18,822 nucleotides of DNA from positions 1 to 18,822 of the forward strand of contig NW_023501192.1 of assembly GCF_014066305.1 (NCBI RefSeq), given 5' to 3'. Position 1 is the stretch's first letter. Each line of letters begins with the position of its first letter. The translations under genes and the position numbers were made by a program. The notes beneath the pieces are model-generated. The model made no database searches, was not told the DNA's origin, and was given only the letters and a program-made list of their open reading frames with translations. Positions 1 to 11,308 of the stretch are shown here, piece after piece. This stretch comes from Letharia columbiana. Its lineage: Eukaryota > Ascomycota > Lecanoromycetes > Lecanorales > Parmeliaceae.

Positions 1-2470
1 TTATTAGATTAAGTATAATAGTTAAATATTATTAATTAAGCGTAATAAATAAAAAGATAATTAGAATATCTTATCTTTAACTTAGAATAGTTTTCCTTTT
101 ATTTATTATATATTTTCTTTTTATAAAAACTACGTCTAAACTTTAATAATACTATATTATTATTTATAAACTTATATCTTATTATAATTATCTAAAAAGT
201 TATATATCTTTTAATTATAAAGTAATTTTTTTTATATAAAATATATATAATTAAGCCGCTAGATATTAGTTAATAATTTTCTTTATTTATAATTATTAAA
301 AAGTAAATTATATTATTAAAATCGCTCGCTAATTTTATCTTTATAATTTCTTAAAGTATATTTAATATAGAGAATTAAATTCGAAGCGAACTAATTAAAT
401 TTAAAGCTATATAAATTAAGATCTTCTTTATTACTTAAGTAAATATAATTTAAAAAATAATTAAATTTATTAATTTCTATTATTCGCGAATTTTCTTTAA
501 TATACGAATTTTTAAGTCTAATTAATAATAATATAATTAACGCGTATAATTAATTTACTATTTAATTTAGATATATATAATTAATATAATTACGTACTTT
601 TTTTATTTATAATTATACTTCTTAAACTTCGCGTATAATCTTCTAATCTTCGTCTTCGCGAAGTTTTATCTTTACTTCGCTTTAATAATTTAGATAAATT
701 TAAATTAGTAATTAATAAATTATTATAAATTTTTTAAGTTTCTATAATTATTAAGTTAATAACTTTAATAAATAATAATATTATATATTAACGAATTATA
801 TTTAATATTATAATTAATTATTATATTAAGAGATATAGCGCTATTAGATATATATTTACTTTATAAAAATAATATTATTAATTTAATTTAATTATAGAAT
901 ATAGAGAAAATAATTTTATTTTCTTTAAATATAGATAATATTATAATAAACGAGCGTATTATAATATAATTATTATAATAATAAAAAGAATTTTTAAGAA
1001 AAAAGAGGATAGATTAGAAAAGAATAATATTAAATATTTATTATTAAGCTAACTAATATTATATAACTAAAATCTTATTAAAATAAAATATTATTTAAAA
1101 ATAAATTAAATTTAAATATTAATTAAAAAGCTAATTAGAAAAAGAGGTTAACTTCTTTTTTATTAATATATATTATAGAGCTATATATAAGCGCTTCTTT
1201 TTATATTTTAAATATACTTTAAATATTTATAACTATATATATACGCCCTCTTTTATATTTTATATATTTCGATATTCTTTATATACGCGATATATTTATT
1301 AAAGATAATCTTATTAATCTAACTAATTTCTATTTAATCTTATATTTATTAATTATAAAAAAAGCTCTTTATTTTAATATTATAATTTTATTAATTTATT
1401 ATTCTTAGATATTAAATCGTTTATAATTTACGATTAATTTACTTACTTTCTCCTCTTTTTCTATTATAAAGATAGAAAAAGATATTATTTCTTTTTCGCC
1501 TTTATTTATAACGAACTAGTTATTATTTTTATAAGATTAAAGATATCGACTTAAAGACGATATTATCTAATTAAAAGCGGAGAATATAATATTTTAATAT
1601 TTTAATATCTAAGTAAAAGATATTATAATATTACTTAAATAAGAGAGAGTTATATTAATAAGAAAGATTTTAAAACTTAAAAATAATCTTAGCGCGGCGA
1701 AAGATTTAATTTTTATATATAAAAGATTTAAATAGTAATTAATTTAGCTAATTAAATTATTAAAGTATTTAAATTAAATTCTAATTCTATATTAACGCTT
1801 AATAGAATTTATTTAATAGTTTTAAGATATTAATATACGCTTTTATTAGTATAGCTAGCGATTAGAATATTAATTAAAAAAATATAATTTCTAATTCTAA
1901 TATTTAAAATAGTATAATAATAAATAAGTAGTATTAAAGCGAATTAAGTATATATTATATTAAATAGAGAAGCGTTAATAATTAAACTAATTAGAGTTTT
2001 AAATTAATTAAATTAAATATTAATTCTATATTAGCGTTATTATATACTTTTAAATATATAATTATTAATTATAATATTAATTAGAAAGAATTAATCTTTA
2101 ATTTAAAATATCGAGAATAATATAGCGATATATTATTAAAGCGATATAAGTTATTAAAGCGATATAAATTTCTATTATAGCGAGAAGATAGAATTTATAT
2201 ATTAAATATTAATTCTATTTTATTTCTAATATTTTATTTATTTATATATCTCTTTTAATTTCTCTTTAAATATCTTAATCTTATAATATTAATTAAATCT
2301 TTATTTAATATAGATCTAGCTTTCTTAATCGACGATACTTAATATAAGATATTAACGAGTATATTTTAATATAAAGATAGTAATAAATCTTACTTTCTTT
2401 TTAATATTAATAATAAAAAATAATAAACGTAGTAATAAATAAAGATAGTATAGATTATATAGAATTAGTC
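1..2470. other. RIP-degenerate DNA, family not identified
   Basis: No intact gene is visible. On the minus strand, roughly 720 down to 100, one frame holds a long run of protein-like composition broken only by TAA/TAG stops of the kind RIP makes from CAA, CAG or TGG; around 340-430 it includes a segment reading SNKEDLNLYSFKF. I do not recognise the family, so this is only a suspected decayed coding region. A small tandem of the unit gcgatataagttattaaa (16-18 bp, nearly three copies) lies at about 2125-2170. The rest may be flank or 5' part of the hAT element that follows, or an older transposon; no terminal repeats could be fixed. Confidence 0.35.
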
Positions 2471-4355
2471 TAAATCTAATAATAATCGTTAGTCTATTTA
2501 TTAAGACTTAGAAATTAGAAAATCTTAGAAATAGATATAATTTAACGAATATACGCTCGTTAATTTCGAGAAGCTATATATTATTTATCGTTACTGCGAT
2601 AAGATTCTAATTTATCTATTTATAGATTATAGAATAAGTAATATAATAGTATATATTAAGTCTAAGAGATATATTAAGAAATCTAATTTAAATAGTTTAT
2701 AATAAACGAACTTAATCGATAATTATAAAAATTAGATATATTTCTAAATTAGATAATATAAATTATTAATAAATAAAATAATAAATAGAATATCTAATTT
2801 ACTATTTACTCTAGAAAAGATAATATTAAGATTTTCTTATAATATTAAAAAGTCGAAAACTTATACGCGAAGACTTTTCGAAATAATTTCGTTATTAAAT
2901 TATAAATATTAATATTCTATTTATAGTTATTAATAATTCTAAGATATTATAACTCTTATACTATCTTAACTCTAATATATAATTAAAATTAAAATTTATT
3001 ATAAAGAATTAATTAATAAAAAAGCTATAAAGCTAGAGGTAAAATTACTAAAGAATTTATTAGTCGATAATATTAAAATCTCTTTAATTCTAGATTATTA
3101 GTTATCTTATAATTATTAATTATTTATAATAATTCTAATTTTTTTATTAATATTAATTAATAATAGTATAAGATTCTTATAAATTTTAAGTATATCGAAG
3201 ATAAATATATTAGTTAAAAACTTATAAGTATTATTAATCTAATTCTTATAGAATATAAGATTTAATCTTATATACTTAGACTTATAACTAATAATATTAA
3301 TAATAATAATATACTCTTTAATAATTTAATTATTTATCTTTTTATTTCTATAATAGATAATTTACTTAATATTAAAGAATTTAAATCTCTAAATTATTTA
3401 TAATATATTTTTTATATAATATATATTATTTAATTAGTCTTAAAAAAACTTCTAGATAATATTAAAGTTATTTTAATAAATAAGAAATTTTAAAAAAGCT
3501 AAGATAATAAAGAAGATAAGAATTAAGTTTAAATAAGTATAATTAATCTATCGATAACTCTAATAAAAATATAATATTTCTTATTATTATTCTAATTATT
3601 ATATTATTAATTATATTAAAATTTAAAAAATTATTATATATATTAATATTAGCGGCTAGCGTAAAGAGATCTTTTTTATACTATAAGCTAAACGACTTTA
3701 AGATAAAAATATTTTAATATTAGACGAACGTTAATCTTCTAAAAAAAAGTAATATTATTAAAAACGCTCTCTTAAGCTCTTTTAGAATATTAAAACTCGT
3801 TAAAATTTAACTTATTAGATATTAATCCGCGCTCTACTTCTTTATATTAATATTATACGCTTCTTAAAGAATAGATTAACTATCTACTTAAGATTAAATA
3901 ATAAAGAATAATTATAAATAGAAACTATAGTCTAGGCGTTTAAATAATTTTTAATTAATTTCTAATAAATTTAATATTTAATTTAGTTTATTAAGTCTTT
4001 TTATAAATTTATAAAATTAATAAATAAAGAAAAGAAAGCTATAATTTATTACGTCTTTAATATTTATAATTATCTATTTAATTATATAAATAAAAAACTC
4101 GAAAAATTAAAAAGAAAGAGAATTTCTTAGAAAAAGAACTTCTTAAAACTCTTAAGACGGCTTATAAGAAATTAACTATTTATTATAATTAAACTTAATT
4201 AGATTTAGACTATCTATATAAATAAGCTACGCTTCTATATTTAAATTATAATAATATAAAGTTAAAGAAATCGAATTAGAAGATTAATATTAAGAAGAAG
4301 TTATAGGCGAAGATCTACTAAAAAGCGCTTAGAAGGATATTCTAAAATTATTAAT
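2470..4355 (+). pseudogene. RIP-inactivated, 3'-truncated hAT transposase
   Basis: This is the remnant of a hAT-superfamily transposase, an enzyme that cuts and pastes DNA transposons in the nucleus. A BED-type zinc finger remains at 2580-2690: YRYCDK, where the first Cys of the pair now reads Tyr (TGT to TAT), followed by VYIKSKRYIKKSN, where the family has His-x4-His and both His are now Tyr. At 3275-3328 the frame reads RLITNNINNNNILFNNL, matching the hAT motif TTDNASNN with Asp changed to Asn. At 4142-4350 it reads KTLKTAYKKLTIYYN followed by DYLYK-ATLLY-NYNN, typical of the segment before the C-terminal hATC dimerisation region. The last two motifs share a frame; the BED finger lies in another, so an intron or indel lies between. 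The hATC region is missing because the inverted-repeat arm starts at 4355. Dozens of stops make it dead. Terminal inverted repeats were not found. Confidence 0.7.
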
Positions 4356-4754
4356 ATTAGTATATATAAAAGAATAAGATAGAGCTAAGCTTGAAAATCT
4401 TAAATTTATATATATAGTTAATCATCAATTCGAGTTCTATACGCTTTTTAATTAGATCGACTAAGTTAGCCCGATAGCTCTCTTAAGCTCTCTTATTAAA
4501 AATTTAGTATATAGAAGTTTTATACTTTAAAGTACTTAGCTTACGATATATATAGTTATTTTATAATTTCTTAAATTATAAAGCTCGCTTTACGCTTTCT
4601 AACGCTATAAAAATTATAAAGTTTAATTTACTATTAATAAATTAAATAGATATTTAAATATAATAGTTATAGTAGTTATATTAGACGCGTTTAAGATCGA
4701 ATAATAATCCTTTCACCTATTTATTATTCTTTTATTATTCTTTTATTATTCTTT

Positions 4755-4795
4755 TATTAATTCTATTAATTCTATTAATTTTATTAATATTAATA
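4755..4795. repeat. 9-bp microsatellite, left arm, outer copy
   Basis: About four imperfect copies of attaattct in tandem. The mirror position in the right arm (10024-10045) has fewer copies, so the tract changed length after the arms arose. Confidence 0.8.
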
Positions 4796-5113
4796 TAATT
4801 ATCTTTGATATTTCTCATCTAATTAGAGTCTTTTATTAATACTCTTAAACTATTTTTTAGCGAATTTATTATTATTAATAATTAAGGTCGTAAGCGAGCT
4901 TAATAGCTATCTACTACTACTTATAAAACGTATTAAAAAACTCTTAAAAAAAGTTTAAATAAATATATTCTTTTTATATACTTCTCTTAAGTTAGCGATT
5001 AAAGATTAAACTAATATTTAAATATTATAATTATATTAAACGCGTTCGAAATCGAATAATAATTCTTTTATCTATTTATATAATTATTCTTCTTTTATTA
5101 TTTTATTATTATT

Positions 5114-5177
5114 TTATTAATTCTATTAATTCTATTAATTCTATTAATTCTATTAATTCTCTTAATTCTATTAATAT
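5114..5177. repeat. 9-bp microsatellite, left arm, inner copy
   Basis: Six to seven tandem copies of attaattct. The same motif, reverse-complemented, occupies 9677-9722 of the right arm with about five copies. Confidence 0.85.
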
Positions 5178-5346
5178 AAATATATTTATTCTTCGATACT
5201 CTTATATTTAATTAAATAAGAGAAGAATCTATAATAAGCAATATGAAGAATACTATAGAGAATACTATAAAGAATATTACGAAGATAGTTATTAGTAATA
5301 ATAATATAATAAATCTACTCTTTATAATCTTATATTAATTTACTTA

Positions 5347-6410
5347 GCTAATATAAGAGAAGTTATTATAATAGATCGAATACAAAGAATATTATAAAGA
5401 AATTAAATAATAATAAAATTTCTAATATTAAGAATAGACTTAGCTCTCTAAGATTCTACGTTATATACTCTTTATAATTTTATATTAAATTATTACTTAG
5501 TAAGCGAAGAATACTATTATAATTTAATTTATTATCTCTATTATATTAAGAAGTAAGAGAAGAAATTATAATAAATAAATATAAAGAATATTACGAAGAA
5601 ATTAAGCGATAATAAGATTATTATTATTAAGAATACGACTTAGCTCTTTAAGATTCCACGTTATATACTCTCTACGATTTTATATTAAATTATTACTTAG
5701 TAAGCGAAGAATATTACTATAACTTAGTTATTTTATATTAAATTATTATTTAGTAAGCGAAGAATATTACTATAACTTAATTTATTATCTTTATTATATT
5801 AAGAAGTAAGAGAAGAAACTATAATAGATAAATATAAAGAATACTATAAAGAAACTAAGCGGTAATAAAATTTTTAATATTAAGAATATAGCTTAGCTCT
5901 CTAAGATTCTACGTTATATACTCTTTATAATTCTATATTAAATTATTACTTAATAAGTAAAGAATACTACTATAACTTAATCTATTATTTCTATTATATT
6001 AAGAAGTAAGAGAAGAAATTATAATAGATAAATATAAAGAATATTACGAAGAAACTAAGCGATAATAAGATTATTATTATTAAGAATATAGCTTAGCTCT
6101 CTAAGATTCTACGTTATATACTCTTTATAATTTTATATTAAATTATTATTTAATAAGCGAAGAATACTACTATAATTTAGCTTATTATCTCTACTATATT
6201 AAGAAGTAAGAGAAGAAATTATAATAGATAAATATAAAGAATATTATAAAGAAATTAAGCGATAATAAGATTATTATTATTAAGAATATAACTTAGCTCT
6301 CTAAGATCCTACGTTATATACTCTCTATAATTTTATATTAAATTATTATTTAATAAGCGAAGAATATTATTATAACTTAATCTATTATCTCTATTATATT
6401 AAAGTAAAAG
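5347..6410. repeat. 200-bp tandem array, left arm
   Basis: A repeat unit of 200 bp recurs with strict spacing: the marker tatattaaat starts at 5481, 5681, 5934, 6134 and 6334. One extra marker at 5734, only 53 bp after the previous one, shows a partial internal duplication. Units share blocks such as gagctaagtc-like, tatactctctataa and aagaagtaagagaagaaa strings. In one frame a unit looks protein-like once RIP is considered (rich in Tyr, Glu, Asp), but 200 is not a multiple of three, so a simple in-frame protein repeat is unlikely. I infer a satellite-like array inside a transposable element; function unknown. Confidence 0.85.
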
Positions 6411-6940
6411 AAGATATTATTATAATAACGTTATAAGAAAAGAATTTACTATAATAATTATAGCTAATTAGACCTCTATAAAAGAAATATTAAATAATAT
6501 ATATTTAGATAAATTAAAATCGTTCGATATCTTACTCTAATAGCTATTTTATTATTCGAAAGATTTTACTATAATAAGAGATAATATGAAATTTATATTA
6601 CTAATTAGTATATTATCTTTATTTCTTTCTAATATTTTAATACTTCTTATTATAAGAATATAACTCTTTTCTTTATTAAAATTAATCTTTTATACTCGAT
6701 ATATCTTTCTAATTAAGTCTTAGCGCGCCTCTCTTTATATATATATATTTATATACTATATTAATTAAATTAATTTTATAATAATAAAAGTAAATTAAAA
6801 ACGTATAGTAAGCGATTAGAGTTTAATTTAACTTAGAACTAGAATTAAAATTCTATTTAACTTAGAAAAATTTAACTTTATTTAATTTAGAAAAATGGAA
6901 AATTTAACTTTATGAATTTAATTTATAGATCTTTACTTAT

Positions 6941-7896
6941 ATTAGTATAAGTAGTTAATTATAAAGAGCTAAGCGAATAAGTTAATTAAATAAGAATATA
7001 CTCGATTAAGCGATAAAATCTAAGATTAAAAATTTAAATAACGAGGATAAATATAATTAACTTTAGTAATATAGAAGAAATAATAAATCTTCTAATTATT
7101 ATTCTAATTATAATCTTACTTCTAATCTTTATAAAACTTCTTTTAATAATTTAGCGAATCTCTCGATTTTAAAATAATAAAAGAAATTAAAGCTTAAATA
7201 CGCTATAATCGCTTAAATAGCTTATAATATTCTTTATTCTCTCGCGAGGGCTATTACGTATAAGCGATATTTTTTAATAGCTAAAAGATATTATAATACT
7301 TAAAAGTATTATTTACTAGCGATATTTCGTATTTTAATAATAATTCTTTATACGAAGTATCGAGAAAATAAGCTTAAATAGACTAAACTTAATCTTAAAG
7401 AAGATTTTAATATATCGAATTAGATTAAAAGAGCTAATAGTACTTTACGTAAAAATTTAATTAATAATTATAATAATTATATTAGCGAAGATAACGAGCT
7501 TACGAAAAATACTTCGATAAATTTAATATTTATAAGTTTATTAAGATATATCGCTAATACTCTATAATATATAAAGAGATAATCGATAGACTTATAATTA
7601 GAGAGAATTAGTAATAATAAATCTAATCTTAATAAAGAAATCTAAAATAACTTAAAAAGCGAATCTATTTATAAATAGTTAATAAGTTTAATTAGATAGA
7701 GATAGACTTAAAGCACTTAAAAGAATTAAGATAAAATAAAATAAAAGAGTAGATTAGAATTCGAGAGAAGGACGAATATAAAGTTTATTAAGCTTATTTA
7801 ACGCGTTAAGACGAATATATAAATAAAGATAATTATAGAATTCTATTCTTATAATATTTAAAGATTTAAGATTTAGAATATTTTATTATATTATAA
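6941..7896. other. Unique spacer between inverted-repeat arms
   Basis: These 956 bp separate the two arms and are not repeated elsewhere in the window. The stretch is RIP-mutated like its surroundings. The plus strand has frames with protein-like composition interrupted by RIP-type stops between about 7170 and 7800 (for example LTKNTSINLIF near 7500), but no family could be recognised. It could be the body of an element whose ends are the arms, or older DNA trapped between two oppositely oriented insertions. Confidence 0.6.
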
Positions 7897-8426
7897 CGAG
7901 TAAAGGCCTATAAATTAAATTTATAAAGTTGAATTTTTCATTTTTCTAAGTTAAATGAAGTTGAATTTTTCTAAGTTAAATGAAATTTTAGTCTTAGCTC
8001 TAAGTCAAATCGAACTCTAATCGCTTACTATACGTTTTTAATCTACTTTTATTATTATAAAATTAATTTAATTTATATAGTATATAGATATATATATATA
8101 AAGAGAGGCGCGCTAAAACTTAATTAGAAAGGTATATATCAAGTATAAAGAATTATTTATAAAATAGAGAAAGGCTATATTCTTATAGTAAGAAGTATCG
8201 AAATATTAGAAAGAAATAAAGATAATATGCTAATTAGTAATGTAAATTCTATATTATCTTCTATCGTAGTAAAATTTTTCGAATAATAAAATAGCTATTA
8301 GAGTAAGATATCGAATAATTTTAATTCATTTAAATATATATTATTTAATATTTCTTCTATAGAGACTTAATTAATTATAATCGTCGTAATAGATTCTCCT
8401 CTTATAACGTTATTATAGTTTTTCTC

Positions 8427-9490
8427 TTACTTTTTAATATAGTAGAGATAATAGATTAAGTTATAGTAATATTCTTCGCTTACTAAATAATAATTTAATA
8501 TAAAACTATAGAGAGTATATAATATAAAATCTTAGAGAGCTAAGCTATATTCTTAATATTAGATAACTTTATTATTACTTAATTTCTTCGTAATATTCTT
8601 CATATTTATCTATTATAGTTTCTTCTCTTACTTCTTAATATAGTAGAGATAATAGATTAAATTATAATAATATTCTTCGCTTATTAAGTAATAATTTAAT
8701 ATAGAATTATAAAGAGTATATAATATAGAATCTTAGAGAGCTAAGCTATATTCTTAATAATAATAATTTTATTATTACTTAATTTCTTTGTAATATTCTT
8801 TATATTTATCTATTATAATTTCTTCTCTTACTTCTTAATATAGTAGAAATAATAAATTAAATTATAATAGTATTTTTCGCTTATTAAGTAATAATTTAAT
8901 ATAAAATTATAAAGAGTATATAATGTGAGATCTTAAAGAGCTAAGCTATATTTTTAATACTAGAAATCTTATTACCGCTTAATTTCTTCGTAATATTCTT
9001 TATATTTATCTATTATAGTTTCTTCTCTTACTTTTTAATATAGTAGAAATAATAAATTAAATTATAGTAATATTCTTCGCTTATTAAATAATAATTTAAT
9101 ATAGAATAGCTAAGTTATAGTAATATTCTCCGCTTATTAAATAATAATTTAATATAGAATTATAGAGAGTATATAATATAAGATTTTAGAGAGCTAAGTC
9201 GTATTCTTAATAATAATAATCTTATTATCGCTTAATTTCTCCGTAGTATTCTTCATATTTATCTATTATAGTTTCTTCTTTTACTTCTTAATATAGTAAG
9301 AATAATAGACTAAATTATAGTAATATTCTTCGTTTACTAAGTAATAATTTAATATAAAATCATAGAGAGTATATAATATGGGATCTTAAAGAGCTAAGTC
9401 TATTCTTAATACTAAGAGTCTTATTACCGCTTAGTTTCTTCGTAATATTCTTCGTATTTATCTATTATAGTAACTTCTCTTATACTAGCT
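8427..9490. repeat. 200-bp tandem array, right arm
   Basis: Mirror image of the left-arm array. The marker atttaatata starts at 8493, 8694, 8894, 9094, 9147 and 9347, giving 200 or 201 bp spacing and the same 53-bp partial unit at the matching place. The shared irregularity shows that the array existed before the arms were duplicated in inverted orientation. Confidence 0.85.
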
Positions 9491-9676
9491 AAGTAAATTA
9501 ATATAAGATTATAGAGAGTAGATCTATTATATTACTACTATTAATAACTATCTTCGTAATATTCTTCGTAATATTCTTCGTAATATTTTTCGTATTCGTC
9601 TATTATAGATTCTTCTCTTATTTAATTAAGTGCGAGGGTATCGAGAGTAAATATATTTATATTAATGAAATAGGAG

Positions 9677-9722
9677 AATTAATAGAATTAATAGAATTAA
9701 TAGAATTAATAGAATTAATAAA
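9677..9722. repeat. 9-bp microsatellite, right arm
   Basis: About five copies of agaattaat, the complement of the left-arm motif at 5114-5177; copy number differs from the left arm. Confidence 0.8.
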
Positions 9723-10478
9723 ATAATAAAAGAAGAATAATTATATAAATAGGTGGAAGGATTATTATCTAATCTCGGACGCGTTTAGTGTAATTACAAT
9801 ATTTAAATATTAGTTTAATTTATCTATCGCTAGCTTAAAGAGAATATATTTATTTAGACTCTTTTTAAGAGTTCGCGTTTATAAGTAGTAATAGATAGCT
9901 ATTAAGTTCGTTTACGGCCTCGATTACTAGTAATAGCGAATTCGCTAAGAAATAATTTAAAGATATTAATAAGAGGCTCTAATTAGACGAGGGGTATCGA
10001 AGATAATTATATTTATATTAATGAAATTAATAGAATTAATAGAATAGTAAAAGAATAATAAATAGATAAAAGAATTATTATTCGATTTTAAACGCGTCTA
10101 GTATAATTATTATAACTATTATATTTAAATATTTATTTAATCTATTAATAGTAGATTAAACTTTATAATTTTTATAGCGTTAGAAAGTATAAAGCGAGCT
10201 TTATAATTTAAGAAATTATAAAATAATTATATATATTATAAGCTAAGTACTTTAAAGTATAAAACTTTTATATATAAATTTTTAATAAGAGAGTTTAAAA
10301 GGGCTATCGAGCTAACTTAGCCGATCTAATTAAAAAGCGTATAGAACTCGAATTTATAATTGACTATATATATAAATTTAAGATTTTCAAGCTTAGTTCT
10401 ATCTTATTCTTTTATACGAGTAAAGGCCTATGAATTAAATTCATAATCATTTTTTTTATTAGGGCTATCGAGTAAATA

Positions 10479-10520
10479 GGTGAGCGATCTTTGGTGAGCG
10501 AACTTTGGTGAGCGATATTT
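10479..10520. repeat. Three 14-bp tandem repeats
   Basis: Three head-to-tail copies of ggtgagcgaWMttt (the second has aac, the third ata at the variable positions). They sit at the start of the non-RIP interior of the 10417-10855 copy. Short subterminal repeats of this kind often bind a transposase near the end of DNA transposons, but no partner end was proved. Confidence 0.8.
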
Positions 10521-10527
10521 GAATTCC

Positions 10528-10586
10528 TTGCGCTTTAATAGTTATAGGACAAATTTTCAGAATTCTTAAAAATTCGGAAAGCGCAA
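10528..10586. repeat. Hairpin-forming 9-bp inverted repeat
   Basis: ttgcgcttt at 10528-10536 pairs perfectly with aaagcgcaa at 10578-10586 across a 41-base loop. It lies in the non-RIP interior of the short arm-end copy. Confidence 0.6.
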
Positions 10587-11308
10587 ATAGCGGTTCAAGA
10601 TTTAAAATAAAAAATTTCAAAATTTTAATAGAAAACAAAAAAGTTATTACTATTGTGAATAACGTACACCTATTTTTTGATAAGGGAGGCGCGGGAGGGC
10701 GAGATTTTGATGGTTGCGGACGCTAATTTATTTACCCGCGATGACTCAGCCGGTCTAACCAAAGAGCGTAGTGACCCTGAATTGATGATTGGCTGCACAT
10801 ACAAATTCAAGGTTTTCAAGCTCAGCCCTACCTTATTCTTTTATATATACTAATATACTAATTTTAAGAAGAAAAATAGAGACGCTTATAGTTTTAATTA
10901 TTATTCTAATTATTAATATTAATAAAAAGATAAATAGCTATATTAAATTACTCTTTATATTCTCTCTCTCTTAATAAAGAAGAATAAATATATTCTATAT
11001 ATCTTAGTCGGATTATTCTATAAATATAGAAATCTTAGTAAGAATATCTCATATATATATTATTTTATAATATAATCTTATAGATATATTATACCGTGAA
11101 ATATCTCGTTAAGATCTCGAATTCATATTAGAAAAAAGATATAGTATTCGACTCTACTTATATTATACTCGAATATAATATAATATTACTTAATATGAAA
11201 TATTCTATAGAATATATTATATCTTTTCGACTAGTAAGAAAAATCGAGTATTATAAGAGAAAGTATTTAGATGAAAAGAATAAAAAGAATAAGAACTATA
11301 AGGCGAAG

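Larger units (their letters stand above)
4355..6940. repeat. Left arm of giant inverted repeat
   Basis: This segment matches the reverse complement of 7897-10416 along its whole length. Paired landmarks have a constant coordinate sum: 5481 with 9356, 5681 with 9156, 5734 with 9103, 5934 with 8903 and 6134 with 8703 all give 14837, so the symmetry axis is near 7418.5. Towards the outer end the sum drops to 14781, meaning small indels have accumulated. Differences between arms are mostly C/T or G/A. From outside in, the arm holds a 118-bp end module, two diverged copies of a roughly 240-bp block offset by 355 bp (about 4630 and 4985) with 9-bp microsatellites, then the 200-bp tandem array, then about 500 bp of unique sequence ending in the reverse complement of cgagtaaaggcc. 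No protein was recognised. Confidence 0.9.
7897..10416. repeat. Right arm of giant inverted repeat
   Basis: Reverse complement of the left arm, in the same order: inner end beginning cgagtaaaggcctat, unique part, 200-bp array, two blocks with 9-bp microsatellites, and the end module closing with cttattcttttata. Directly after its outer end the string cgagtaaaggcctat recurs at 10417, exactly 2520 bp from its first occurrence at 7897, so a second copy of the unit start is joined head to tail to this arm. The arm is RIP-mutated, slightly less evenly than the left one (a few CA and TG remain, for example near 8228 and 9380). Confidence 0.9.
10417..10855. mobile_element. Short copy of arm ends, largely spared by RIP
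   Basis: This 439-bp segment starts with the arm inner end (cgagtaaaggcctat, matching 7897) and finishes with the arm outer end: its last 118 bp (about 10738-10855) match, in reverse complement, the left arm from 4355. It therefore looks like an internally deleted or recombined copy of the same repeat unit, joined head to tail to the right arm. From about 10440 it has normal CA/TG content. Where it aligns to the left arm nearly all differences are C in this copy against T in the arm, or G against A, as expected if it keeps the state before RIP. Its small length, near the minimum known to trigger RIP in Neurospora (about 400 bp for linked repeats), may explain its survival. The middle (10480-10735) has no counterpart in the arms. 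Confidence 0.75.

Noticed and set aside
5347..6410. CRISPR-like regular repeats
   Set aside because: Units are 200-bp head-to-tail repeats without unique spacers, in a eukaryotic RIP block.
7244..7261. gcgagggctattacgtat resembles gtgagggctactacgtat at 15789
   Set aside because: Sixteen of eighteen bases match, but no similarity extends on either side; treated as chance or a tiny shared fragment.
10789..10974. Plus-strand open frame of 61 codons
   Set aside because: It starts inside the short arm-end copy and runs into AT-rich DNA at the copia gag border; Ile/Asn-rich composition is what low-GC sequence gives by chance.
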